The position numbers were made by a program, and so were the translations under genes. Below are positions 1 through 11,620 of a DNA stretch of 64,000 nucleotides, in pieces. The notes under the pieces were generated by a model. The model searched no databases. It had not been told where the DNA came from and saw nothing but the letters and a program-made list of their open reading frames with translations. The DNA is from Ophthalmolycus amberensis (lineage: Eukaryota; Chordata; Actinopteri; Perciformes; Zoarcidae): NCBI GenBank assembly GCA_024529925.1, contig JAFEUB010000776.1, positions 1 through 64,000 on the forward strand, written 5' to 3'. Within the stretch, counting starts at the first letter, position 1. Every line of letters begins with the position of its first letter.

Positions 1-1031
1 TTTAGCATGGAGGATGGGGACACAGAGAAAAGAAGGAAGGAAGGAAGGAAGGAAGGAAGGGGGTTAGAAAGGGAGAAGAGGACAGAACAAGAGAGGTGAG
101 TGCACAAAAACAAAAAAGGAGGCGACTGCCTGGGAAACACTTTATGATAAAGTTGGCGTTTACATTTATCCATAGAAATTCACAATGTTCCCATTTTCTC
201 GTCTGACCTACAGAACTGATTTGGGGCAAGACCATAATGTATTAAATGGATTTATGCTGATTTTTTCGTATTTACATGGCATAACAGTCTACCTCAGTTA
301 CCCTCTGCTATAATGTGGCACACTCATGCTGACCCTGGGGGAAGTTGACATAGTACAACAAACATCTGATGAATTCGGGGGTATTTGGATTCCCTTTGGG
401 CTATCCTTGGAAGAACTGCATGTCTCCCTTTCCTGGCAAATCCCTCTGCAAACAAGAACATGAGCAACTAGTGAAATCTTAGAAATCTCAGTCAACCTCT
501 CTTATCCAGCTGCAGTATACATGTCAGGTGTTTTGCTTGGTTGTAAAACTGTTTTGATTCTGCTGACATGTTAAGTCTGTACATGAAACAAGTGCAAGCA
601 GCTAGAATCCATGATGACGTCAGCTTCTTTTGTTCGACCAAAATCCAAAAGATATTCAATTTACAAGCATACAAAAGACAGAAATCTGCACAGTAACATT
701 GGCGAAGACTGAACCAAAGAATTAGTTTTTTGCTTGATAAATAACTTTTAACAATTAATCAATCATCAGGATCATTGTCAATACAATTTGCCTCAGCTCG
801 CTACATGCACCCAGAACATGACCGCGTGCATGTGGCATCCCCGCTTCATAGGATGAAGTGAACAAAATGAATCCAGCAGCGTTGTTGCATCAGAAAACGC
901 TGGTATCAGATTCACATGCTCTGCAGCTGTAATTCTACTCAGCAGAACACAGACACACAGGTATACACAAATACAGCCTGTCACATACGTACTAATGCAG
1001 TAAATGTATACGAGTGTGTCACCAAATATGC

Positions 1032-1034
<3 letters not shown>

Positions 1035-1067
<33 letters not shown>
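1035..1067. repeat. (GA)n microsatellite
   Basis: Uninterrupted AG dinucleotide run of about 33 bases. It explains the serine-leucine repeat peptides that appear in the minus-strand frames. Confidence 0.95.
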
Positions 1068-1069
<2 letters not shown>

Positions 1070-1208
1070 ATGTTTATGTGACAGAGTAGAGTTCATGTAA
1101 CAGATAAGGGACGGTAGAGTCAACAGTACTGTAGATAGCCTGCTGATAGAGTGTTCCGGAGCTTCCGCTGCCCTTTGTTTACCGAATGATGAAGTGGATC
1201 TGTATGCA

Positions 1209-1258
1209 TGTGTGTGTGTGTGGTGCGTGCGTGCGTGCGTGCGTGTGTGTGTGTGCGC
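1209..1258. repeat. Compound (GT)n/(GCGT)n microsatellite
   Basis: Alternating purine-pyrimidine tract of GT units with an internal block of GCGT units. Such tracts can adopt Z-DNA. No gene is associated with it here. Confidence 0.9.
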
Positions 1259-1673
1259 ACGAACACTTGTGATTAAGTGGGTGTTTTCCATCTCCCATTG
1301 CGCCACAACCAGGTCACATATCATATCCTTAGGTGTGTATGATTGGAACAACACTGTCTCAGATTTTGTTTACCGTATATACAACTAATTTGTTTTGACA
1401 AATACGTTTTGAGAGAAATATATTTGCCTGGATTATGTTCCGTCTTAACATTTTTTAAAGTGCAACAGTTTTTGGAGCCTACACGAGTAGTCGGGAGGTG
1501 GTCGGGGTGGAGAGACACGTGTACAAATCACAGGACTTTGATACCAGAAACCGAGTCTATATCATATCAGGATCTCTAGGAGACGGTTGGATCGACTCGT
1601 GCAAAGTTTTCTTTTTTTATTTCAGTGGCAAATCTGACTCAAATTTTGAATATTCTGAAAAACTAGAATATTT

Positions 1674-1945
1674 TGGAAATATCTCAACAACTATAAAATG
1701 GATTGTCATTTAATTTTGTATTCATTCTACCTGGAAGATGAATCCGAATGACTTTGGTGATCCCCTGACTTTATTATGAGGTTGACATTTTCTCAGCTGT
1801 ACTTTGTGTTTAGTGCTTATTTCAAAATGTTTGCATGCTAAATCAATAAACTAAGATGGTGAAAAGGCTTAAGCATCGTTGAGCTTAGCATGGAGCTCAA
1901 AGCACCATTGTCCCGATAGCCTCACAGAGCCACTAGCTCTGTTCG
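1674..1945 (+). repeat. Dispersed teleost repeat copy (1)
   Basis: The block carries characteristic phrases of a repeat common in fish genomes: 'ctcaacaacta', 'gatgaatccgaatgactttgg', 'gatcccctgactttat', 'agctgtactttgtgtttagt' and 'ctcacagagc'. The same phrases in the same order occur again at about 27034-27440, and the central part at about 6896-7012, so it is repeated within this window. Family name not assigned; boundaries are approximate. Confidence 0.65.
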
Positions 1946-2519
1946 AACCAGTTTGAACCAAAAGTCAGCAATATTTGCACATCGACACTCTCAGAGTAAA
2001 AGTATTACCTGCAACCACTTCTGGAATTAAATGTTTAAGCTTCAAACATTCATCACAAAAAGCCCTGGGGTAAGAGAGGCCATTTCGTAACTTTAAAAAA
2101 GGTCAAAGGTTTAATGCCCACGTTCAAGTTAATCTGAATTACAATTTTAACACCTGGAGACAGATGGCTACGCCCACTCAGTTAAAAACTGTACACTATA
2201 GTGCATCACATGCCCAGAGACAAACAAATTTAATTGACATTAAGTAACTAACGTTTCTTTGTCAAGCAAAACCATAAAGCTCCATCGGCGTTTTTTAAGT
2301 GTTTGTAAACACTGCCTTTTATTGGCTTTCGTAAAGGCCATTAAGTGCAACTTCCTCTTAGCTGGTAAAGTACATATCTCTTCTGATTTATATGTGAGGG
2401 GAAATTAGGCTATAGTGCAGTCAGACAAAAAGGAGAGTAGAGAAAATAGGATAACAAAACACAGACCGACAAATACAGTGACATTCATCAGCGAGGAGGA
2501 AGAGCTATAGAGCTGGAGT

Positions 2520-2522
<3 letters not shown>

Positions 2523-2578
<56 letters not shown>

Positions 2579-2579
2579 G
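2523..2579. repeat. (GACA)n tetranucleotide microsatellite
   Basis: About 14 tandem GACA units, close to perfect. The serine-valine-cysteine-leucine repeat in the overlapping minus-strand frame is a translation of this tract, not a protein. Confidence 0.95.
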
Positions 2580-5264
2580 TGGGACAGACAGGCAGTTGTT
2601 GTACTTTCTTCTCTGCAGTCTCCAGCCAAACACAGAGCGGAGGAGTCATGCATCAGCGGAGGAAATTGGGAATGTGAAACATGCCAGATTAGAGAACCAA
2701 TCGGAGGGCCTGCAGACAAACTCAACGGCTTCAACCATGGGAAAAAAACACGCACCCAGACACGCACACATACGCACAAACATAAACGTGCATGTATGCA
2801 CACACAACCGCTAAACCCATTCACAATTTGGGCCACCTGCTGCATTCCACAGCCAATAAGTCAGCTACTTAAGGAGCCAGCTTTTAATCAGCCAGCCAGT
2901 CAAAGAGCCAGGCACTAAAGCAGCCATCCATCCCGTCAGTTAATCAGCAAGACAACTAACCAGCCAATCTGTATACCAGTCCGTCAGTTAGAGGGATTTA
3001 CTACTTAAATAATTTGCAAGCAAGCTTCCATTTGCAAAATCTGATTATGACACAAAAGACATCGGCACGGAGCAAGACCAAGCACAGCAATAGCAAAAAA
3101 AAAGTTTGGAAGTTACTTTAAACATGGAACGATTATTTCTAAAACATGTTGGAAATTACCTGATTAAAAACAAAATGCAAACTATAGCAGACTTTTATGT
3201 AGAAAGGACAGATTCTTGGAGACAGTAACAAAGGATTTTTAGCAATACGACAGATGTGAACTAAGCGCTGGTCAGCCTGTCAGGTGGTCAGCCAGCCGCC
3301 CACACACACCCAGACAGCCAGGGCAAGACAAGAGCAGAGGAAGCCGTTATTATGGAGGAAGCCAGGACGTCTCTAAAGCCATTATATGCCCCTCAGAGAG
3401 AGGCAGTCAGAGGCAACACAGCTGACTGGAGCACTTCAAAGCAGGAAGGAGCCCAGCCGCCACCTCCACCAGGAGTTTACAGGGGGAGATGGGGGCAGGG
3501 TGAGCAGGGTGGATGAAAAGAGACACGAGGATTTGGATGTGCGATGGCTGCACCTGCTGCCACACGGCAGATTTAAATGTGGCTACACCTCCTGCACACT
3601 CCTTAGTTTTCTATAGTTTACACTTAATAGTTAATCTCATCCTCATTGAGTTTGTTGACCTTTTGACCAGATGCACATTGCATTATGCATCAGCAAACAG
3701 ATAAATGTTGGCAGTATATTGTTTTCCATTTGTAGCACACACATTTAGTTCACGTCTGTAGTCACACTTCAGTTTGTCTTTAGATAAGTTCACCTCACTG
3801 TAAGTCAACATGTTTGTTTGAGTTACCAGTACTGAGGGGGGCCGCTGATTGAAGGAACATCTTCTCAGGTTGGACCAGAAGATGCACCCCAAAAAGCATG
3901 GCTCTTAGATACAGGAAGTGGCCAATCAGAATGTACCAAGTGCCCGCACATCATGGGGGGGGAATGGGGTTTCTAGATTTGTTTGTTTCTAAGAGATTAT
4001 TTTTATTTCTTTAGAGTATATCAGTTTGTTGGTGCTTTTATTTTGGCGATTTCCTAAAGAATTATACTGATAGACTTGTTCTGTTTTTGTTTTATTTGTT
4101 TTATTACTTATTTTGTCAATTGTTTGCTTCCTTTTTGGGTAAATAAAACTCTCTTTATGAAAATCCACCTATTCCACTAATTATGCTTCACAGGAAGATA
4201 GCAGATGATTTTGTAGAGATTGTTTTTACCATAAATGTGGTTGTAGGTTTCTCCAGAAGGAAAGACCCGTTTACTCTGACATGCACATTGAAACTACTTT
4301 ACAATAAAAACTGCATCAATGGTTTTATATTAACAATGGGTCAAATGACTACAATGTAATGTGAAAGTGGGATGAATCCACATGATTTATAATTTAATTA
4401 ACACGTCCTCAGCTCTACAGACCATTTCAGCACCTTTCTTGTTATTGTTTTGGTTTCATGACCCGCAACGCTAATGTATTGTGACACTAACACATTCACT
4501 ATTTACACTTTATGAGTTGGTAGTACATTGTGTCTTTACAACAAGTTGCCTCCAAGTGGTCAAAAACACGTGTTGATTTTAAGAAACATGAACTGAAAAG
4601 AGAAAGGCCTCTGAAGTAACAATAGCAGATGCTACTGGATTTGGCGGTACGTTTTTAAATCTACTGTGATACATGTTACTAAGTAGCGACAGTCCAGCTA
4701 TTGTGTACAGTTGAAACATCTTTGCTGCGAATAAACGTGAATGCAAAAACAATCCAGCAGTCAAACTCAAATAAAGTGAGGGAATACTGTTCGATTTCTT
4801 TTATTTCCTCTGTTTATATAAAGTTGTAATAATTGAGTTTTCGTGTGGTGAATGATGCTGTGGCTGCCCCAGAGTGACCTGTTCCTGACACATTTTTGCA
4901 AAGTGTAGCATTACAGCGGATGAGAAGTATGTAGGTGTGTAGGTGGGAATGCTTTTACCAATGTACCTCTTGAATACATCTTTTACATTTTTTGAAAAAT
5001 ACTGTAGCTTTATAAAAGATACATGAAACTTTAATCATGCCTTTGGGGAAGTTGGGATTGTGCAATAAAGGCCGTCGTGAATTTTCCTTATTTCCTCTTC
5101 ACACTTGTGTCATTTTATCCTCTTGATCCATGTTCCATCTCTCTTTCTTGCTCCCCTCATCCGTCTCTCCTCTCTGTCTGTTTTTTCCCCCCATTAATAT
5201 TTCCTACCTTACCCCTCCCCCTCCCTCTTTACCAGTCGCCCTCACCGCCCCCTCCTCTCTCCAG

Positions 5265-5336
5265 CACCTGTGCCCCTGCGGTGGGGGAGTTCCGGGGAAG
5301 AGGAAACCCCCGAGGCAGCCAGGCACCTCACAGATG
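5265..5336 (+). other. Exon-like block, unconfirmed
   Basis: A pyrimidine-rich tract ending in 'ctctctccag' is followed by 72 bases open in the frame CAC CTG TGC CCC, which reads through a basic, proline-rich peptide (residues like GKRKPPRQPGTSQM) to a weak donor 'gttagc'. An alternative acceptor upstream ('tttaccag' at about 5228-5235) opens a second protein-like frame. The GC content is higher than the flanks. I do not recognise the peptide, and no partner exon could be joined to it with confidence. Confidence 0.2.
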
Positions 5337-6895
5337 GTTAGCAAATTACACCTTCATTACCTCTCCTCTTCCTCTCTTCCTCTGGCCACTGCTTCACAAT
5401 GACTCGCTGTTCCTGTGACTCCTCACATCTGTTAGCGGCTGACCAGTCTGCTCATAAAAGTAGCACATATTTAGCTCGTTTTGGATTATGAAACCTCAAC
5501 ACAGCTCTAATCTTATATTTGCTAAAAAAAAACAGTTAATGTAAAGCAGTATAATCATAGTAACGTTGTAAAGCACGTCTTTATTAACCTCGAAGGACAA
5601 CTTGCTTTATGTCAATTACTCACTAAATTGTTGTACAAGGGGCATATAACAGGTACAAAGACATGACCACATAAGGCCCAGGAGGCATTATGTGAGGTGC
5701 AGTTTGCAGTTAATCATTAAAAGGGCTTGTTTATACGCTGCAAAAAAATGACAAGCCTGACATGTAATTTTATCATCCAATCTTGCCAGCAGTTTTTTGT
5801 TTCTTCTTCATTGTATTATGTTGCTGCGCAGGCACACCGTTTTGCTAATTCCAGTCAATTGAACTTTCTCGACGGTAATGTGCCTTTAAAACCATATCAA
5901 GAACCTGAAGTTGAATTTTTCTAAATTGCCTCAAGACAATTGTTTTGTGTTTGATGTAATGTCCCTGAAAAAATGTTAAATGTTCCTGAATAAATAGATT
6001 TTATTGAAACCAGAAAAATCCTGCAATCAATCTGACACAAGTGATCAAACTATACGATATCCTGAGATAAGTTCTATGTCTAGATGTTTGCCCTGCACAG
6101 CAGTTACCACAGGGGTATGTTGAACTTGTGTTATGGTTTGCCAGGGAACAGTGGAAACAGAAATCATATTTTGTCAGGAGTAGTTTCATGAAAGGCAACT
6201 CCAGAGTACTTTGTTACTAAATCACAGTCATTAATAAGTCATATCAGGTAATGATTTAAACAATATCACCTTTCAAATAGTAGGATGATTTACGAGAACA
6301 ATGATCAGCTTTGAGCTTTCTCTTGGCTCACTCTGATGGCTCACTCTGGAGAGAGCTTTGCATGTTGTCTCTGTTGGACTGGAAAGCGAATGTGTCAAAA
6401 AGAGAGGGGAGGTAAAATTATAAAACAGTTTGATAGAAAGATGCTCATGGGAACCGTAAAATTGAGCTCCAATCATGATTCATCAGGGGTCTGATATATG
6501 ACACAACATCAGCCAGAGATGTCTGTTTTTTTTTTGTTATTTTATAGAGTTCGACGATGTGTCTCAAATTAAAGTTCCAAAACTCTGTTTGATTTTTTAA
6601 GACTTTCCAGACGAGCCCGGTGTAACGTAATCCTGTGCGAAGCTGTGTGGCCTAATCATTGACGGACCAGTTTCTCTGCAGTTTATAATAACGACCACAG
6701 AACAGTGATTATAAAGTGAATTCAACTACAATTACTTGGTTCATGACTATTTTGAAATATCAATCTAAGAACATCTCGGGTACAAAATAGCATTATAATC
6801 ATATAAAATATATATTTGTGTATCATTACTCAATATGCCTTACAGATCAGGCTTTTTAAATCCACTGTTTGCAGTGAGAAGCTTCTTCATTGAGT

Positions 6896-7012
6896 GTGAG
6901 AAATGTTAGGATGCTAACATGCTAAACAAAGATGGTGAGGACCATTGTTAAACATTATTCTGGACCGACTAAACAAATCAGCATAAAGCATTGTCAAACC
7001 ACATTTGCACAT
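6896..7012 (+). repeat. Dispersed teleost repeat copy (2), partial
   Basis: Contains 'gatgctaacatgctaaac', 'aagatggtgaggacc' and 'aaacattatt', matching the central part of the longer copies at 1674-1945 and 27034-27440. Boundaries are approximate. Confidence 0.5.
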
Positions 7013-7516
7013 CAGTATGGGGAGATTCCACACTTTCATTACATGACAGCCATGGTGGGAGTATTTTGCATAACAGACCATATATCACTGCTCAGGGACG
7101 TTTGAACCTTTTTAAGGTGCTTATTTTACATATGTATATATATTCAGTTTTTTTCAATTATACTTCCAGTGCCCTTACAAAAGAGGACACCAAAATATCA
7201 ACCAGTGAAACTCATTATGCTGATACTTAAATAAAGGTGCTCTCCACAGTAGTATACTGGCACTGTATCGTATATTGAAGTATAATTCCCTTATAGCTAA
7301 TAATAAGCAGCCCTGCACATTTATTTTTATTGATAATTAATCATCAGACAGAACATGCGGACACAGGACTTAACTTATTCACCTTTCCAAGTTCTCCTAA
7401 TTAAAGATCAGCGGTTTTGGTTGCTTAAAGTCTTAGGTTACCAGCTGTTTGTTCATTTGTAATGACCACTGACTTACTCACACACACCCTGTCTCGTATT
7501 TCCATGCCTCCTCCAG

Positions 7517-7633
7517 CCCAGCGTAAAAGCACAGGGCCCGGTGCACACATTAGTCAAGCCGAGGAAGGCGTGGAATAAAAACGAACGCACCGCACACACG
7601 CACGAGCAAGTAAAGCCCCCACCACCCCCGCCG
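7517..7633 (+). other. Candidate coding exon, phase 0-0, unrecognised
   Basis: The block begins after a good acceptor ('gcctcctccag') and ends at a consensus donor ('CCG|gtgagt'). It is exactly 117 bases (39 codons) and open in the frame CCC AGC GTA AAA. The peptide begins PSVKAQGPVHTLVKPRK, passes a basic stretch and ends in six prolines. Splice sites and open frame together resemble a real internal exon, but I do not recognise the peptide and could not find neighbouring exons, so it may be chance or part of a poorly conserved gene or lncRNA. Confidence 0.3.
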
Positions 7634-9091
7634 GTGAGTTTCCAGGAGGTATTTCCATCATGTAAAATGTATGTCCCTCTCACTTCAGCAGATCTCTCCA
7701 TCCTCTATCAAGAAGGGAGTTTTTTCTGTTTCCAGCTCTGTGTAGTGGACCAACTGAAATGGGTTGACAAAAATCACTTATCACATATTTATGTTTTACT
7801 TTACATCTTGTAGCCAAATCCATATTTGTCATCCTCATTATCAATCCCCGTTGCTAATTGTTGTCCAGCATTTGGTTTGCTTACCTTCCGACATTCTGCT
7901 GATTCTTGGGTGTTGAAGTCTTTAATAAGATCTTCTCACTTTTTTAATTATGGTGTGATTGTGTAACTATATTACATACTTTACTGTGCAAACCAACTAA
8001 TCAGACCAATATTGATTATTTAAAGATGACATAATGTAATTTCCAAGGCCGATGCTGGATTGAGCACATTTACGGGAACGAAAAATCAAAGGGAAATAAC
8101 TTCCTAACAGCTACACTCGGCAGCTCCGCACAGCAGCAAGTTTGTATTTATTTCATGTGACATCAGGGAACTGAATGAAGTATAGTATCTGTTGGCCAGT
8201 CTATGAAAGACAGAAGCTTTAACACCTCACATGTGGCTATGCATTGTAGCTGCACTGCTATGCAGCCAGTTAAACACACTTCCAGTGAAGCTTTAAGACA
8301 GCAGTTGGCCTTTGAGGCTTTCACTGAGATACATTTTCTTGAATGGTTTCACTTCGTCATTAGAGATATCTGATGTTAACACCATCTGAAATATTGAAAC
8401 TCAAGACTTAAGGTGTTATTTATGGTTGTACCGTCCCATCAAATAATAATAACCCTGTGCAAAATGTTATACTGATTTCATATTTGGTATCTCCGAAATT
8501 CAAAATACATTTCTGTTGGTTTAGACAATGAGTTTTTACTGACTGACCCACCATCAGGGTTAGTGGGTTTAAGTGGTTAAAAGTCTTCCTCATCACCTGC
8601 ATCGTTACAGAGAGAAGATCTTAAAAGGAGAGAACAGACGCGGAGAAGCTGTGGAGGAAACGGAGAGGTAGACGGGGAGATGGAGATAAAGGAGGGAGAG
8701 CCCACAGCAGGCCAGAAGTCCTCCAATGCAGTGGAGTAACAATGAGAGAGGAGAGAGTATGAGTCATACACAAACCCCTGCCTCTTTCCCTCTCTGTCTC
8801 TCTCCCTGACTCCCTCGCCCCCTACCAACACCAGCCCATACCCCCCCCCCCCCCACACCCACCCCTCCCCTCCTGCCTACAGTGCTGATGTAGCCAGGTT
8901 ACGTCGATCCTGACTCATTCATTCAAAGCAGAATCTCAAGCCTACTTTTGTTATACAGATGAAATCGTCCTATACTTAAGAGACCATCGCAGCTCTCATT
9001 ATAGTGCTCTGACATACTTTACCGCTCTGGCTGCCGGATCCCCATTCATAAAAATGCTCCAGTCTCTGAGTATGTGCAGAGGAAGGAGGCC

Positions 9092-9115
9092 TCACACACA
9101 CACACACACACACAC
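9092..9115. repeat. (CA)n microsatellite
   Basis: Short perfect CA run upstream of the SINE-like copy. Confidence 0.9.
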
Positions 9116-9137
9116 TTCTCCAATCCCTTATTTGGTC

Positions 9138-9280
9138 GTCTTGTATAGCTGAATGGGCTGTGGACCGGTGTGTGTCACTGCAAGGGTTTGGTGTTTAATC
9201 CCTGCAGCGGCAACCCACACCGAGTGTGTGAACCCGTCGTACTGTAACACTTTGGATGAATTCCTGCGAATGTGCTCCAT
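9138..9280 (+). mobile_element. tRNA-derived V-SINE-like copy
   Basis: The left part has an A-box-like motif (TAGCTGAATGGG at 9146-9157) and a degenerate B-box-like motif near 9191-9202, as in tRNA-headed SINEs. The right part has 'aacactttggatgaattcctgcg' in two pieces (9247-9258, then 9259-9269), which resembles the conserved 3' domain of V-SINEs (CTTTGGATAAAAGCGTCTGC). The copy is diverged and therefore old. Family placement is from memory of the consensus. Confidence 0.5.
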
Positions 9281-9988
9281 TTCTCCTCTATCAAATGTGG
9301 CTTCCCCTTTGTGAAGATTCACCTCTATTTGGCTATTTCTCCCTCCTCACATTCCCTCCTTCTCAACATTCTTCCTCCTCTTCATCCTCTCTCGATGGAG
9401 CAGCATCTACCTCCATGTGGTTAGCTCATCTCCTTCCCTTCCTCTCCTTCTCTCTCTGGTTAGCTCTTCTCATCTCTAGGCAGTCAGCTTTGCAGGCAGC
9501 TAATTATAGGCCACGCTGTGGAGCGCAGGGCCGGATGTGACAGCATGCTGTGTTTGTGCGTGTGCATGTGTGCTTATGTGTGTTAAGTTCAGACATATAC
9601 GTTGCTGTTTGTCTCCTCACATGTCTTCCTGCATTTATGAGGAGTGTGTATATTTGTGTGCATGTGTTCATGTGTTCAAGTTTTAGCCCCTGACAGTTAA
9701 TATCTTGCTGGTTCTCCCTTCGAAGCATTTAAGAATGTATTCCGTCACTGAGGGTCCTCACAAATATAACAATACGAAAGTGTGTATGTGTGCGAGCGAG
9801 CATGTGTGTGGACGAGCCACTAGCAGGATATCCAATCCCAGCCCCTCCCACACTGTACTGCAGCTCTGACTCATACAAGGTGGAGGCAGAGACAACTAGG
9901 GTCTGATGACTGGCAATGAGTATGCACACACACACACACACTTATATGGTCTATATAGCAAAGTAAACAGGTATGGACAGTATAGATT

Positions 9989-10042
9989 ATATACATATAT
10001 ATACATACATATATATACATATATACATACATATATATATAC
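9989..10042. repeat. (TA/ACAT)n microsatellite
   Basis: Low-complexity tract of atac and atat units, which explains the tyrosine-isoleucine repeats in overlapping frames on both strands. Confidence 0.9.
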
Positions 10043-11479
10043 TTATGGATACTACATATTGCACCGTGCATACATTCGAGAGACATAAACAAAGGCTAAA
10101 TTATATGGTCACTATACAACATATATCTATTTATAGCTATTTAGGATCATTTCAAAAGGTCATAGGATAAACTTAACATTTATTTATTCCATGGCCACAG
10201 AAAATATTCGTGCCTGATTGCCTGACAGGTGTTTAAAATAATATCAGCTCAAGCATAGTTCCGGTTAACAGTTTAAACACGGTGCTAAGTCAGTGCACAA
10301 GGTAGATTAATTGCAGGTAACCATAGGAACTGCACTGCTGTGTTGCGCTACCATTACGGTCAACTCTTACTGGTAAAACAGACCTAATTATGAGTTAAAC
10401 TGTCTTCAACATTTGCTGTCGTACGGCAAGGTGGTACAGACCAGTTTGAGTCCATCGCAATTAAACATCTCGCGAGCTAAAAACTTGGGAAATTGGGAAA
10501 TAAAGCATCACTACCTTTGCCACTTCAGGAAGCAACTCCCGAGGGCAACATCTGGCTCTTCAGTCGCTATATGCAATATGTTCACCAGCTCGCCACTAAC
10601 TTTGCTGTTTGGTGATGAGCAAGTTACGTGCAAAGGATTAACAGAATGATTGCAGCTGCTACATCTGGAAAAGAGGTTGAAAGAGACTTAACCAAACTCT
10701 AAAGATGTGGGCAGTAAAACCAAAACAAGGAGCTGAAAGATGCTAAAACGCTCCGTAAAGCTGAAGGGGAACTGTCATGTGATAATGTGGGTTCATCGCA
10801 ACAAGCTGCACATTTCCCATTACACATTATTTATATTGCCAATAGAAAAACACTGATACACTTGTAATAAACTGTTGTTAGTTTATTAAAATTATTTTAT
10901 TTTATTTTGATCATTTGAGCACAATGTCTCTTTTTGTCTCTGAAAGTGGCCATAAGTCAGTTTGATACTGCACACAGGGATGTTATGTATATATATATGA
11001 TATAGAAAATAATCAGCAGAGCAAACACCTACTGTACAACGTGGATACATGTCGACAATGACCTAATTATCACCAGAAATATTTGCAGACTCTACACCAT
11101 GTGACAGCTCACCGTCACTGTCTCGTTCATTCATAGTTTCCGTAAAGCAGGAGATAGTGACACAAACAGGAAGTGCATGAGGCAGGAGGTTGTGCACATG
11201 GATTTCTCAATGCATGAAACAAGTTTGCATCTATTCATACATTACACACATAAACCGGTATGGCTGCACACACACACACACACACACGTGCACAGACAGA
11301 CGGATAATAGCAACAGCTTCACACGTAAAGGATGAGATCAGCAGTCAATGTGTATCCATTGAGATGGCATGGGAACTCTCTCTCCTCCTCCCTCTCTTTC
11401 TTCTTTATCACTCACTCTTTCCTCCACTCCTGCTCTGCGTCTGCTCCATGGCTTCCTGTGTCATCCCCTCCCCCACCGC

Positions 11480-11620
11480 TATAAAAGGAGCGAGGCCTGT
11501 TCATTCATGCATTCAGCCAGTCAGCTGAGCGAGGAGAGAAGAGGGAGGGAGGGAGGGAGTGAGGAAGGAGGGGAGACAGAGATAAAATGAGGGGAGAGGA
11601 AGAGGAAGAGGAGGAAGGCT
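11480..11620 (+). promoter_or_regulatory. TATA-box core promoter candidate
   Basis: A perfect TATAAAAG (11480-11487) sits in a GC-rich context ('ccccaccgctataaaaggag'), with upstream Ets-like 'cttcctg' and a pyrimidine-rich 'ccctccccc'. About 30 bases downstream lies an initiator-compatible 'ttcattcat'. A short frame ATGAGGGGAGAGG (from 11587) closes after 24 codons, so any transcript is either non-coding or spliced. CTATAAAAGG also differs by one base from a CArg box. No downstream coding exon was recognised before NDFIP1. Confidence 0.4.

Larger units (their letters stand above)
1..5200. other. Gene-poor stretch, no supported gene
   Basis: No conserved protein family was recognised on either strand. 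Open frames here are short and often run through microsatellites. The stretch holds a (GGAA)n tract near 32-60, a (GA)n run at 1035-1067, a (GT)/(GCGT) tract at 1209-1258, a (GACA)n tract at 2523-2579 and one copy of a dispersed teleost repeat at about 1674-1945. The rest is unremarkable intergenic or deep intronic sequence. Confidence 0.7.
5340..9137. other. Intergenic or intronic, no supported gene
   Basis: AT-rich sequence without a recognisable coding exon apart from the exon-like block at 7517-7633. It contains a partial copy of the dispersed teleost repeat at about 6896-7012 and a short poly-C run near 8839-8854. Confidence 0.65.

Noticed and set aside
1480..1620. Block with 'gtgtacaaatcacaggactttgat' noted as a possible conserved element
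   Set aside because: Phrases resemble a dispersed fish repeat, but without a second copy in the window I could not support a call.
2405..2845. 146-codon minus-strand frame with Ser-Val-Cys-Leu repeats
   Set aside because: Produced by the (GACA)n microsatellite; the flanks show no protein-like features.
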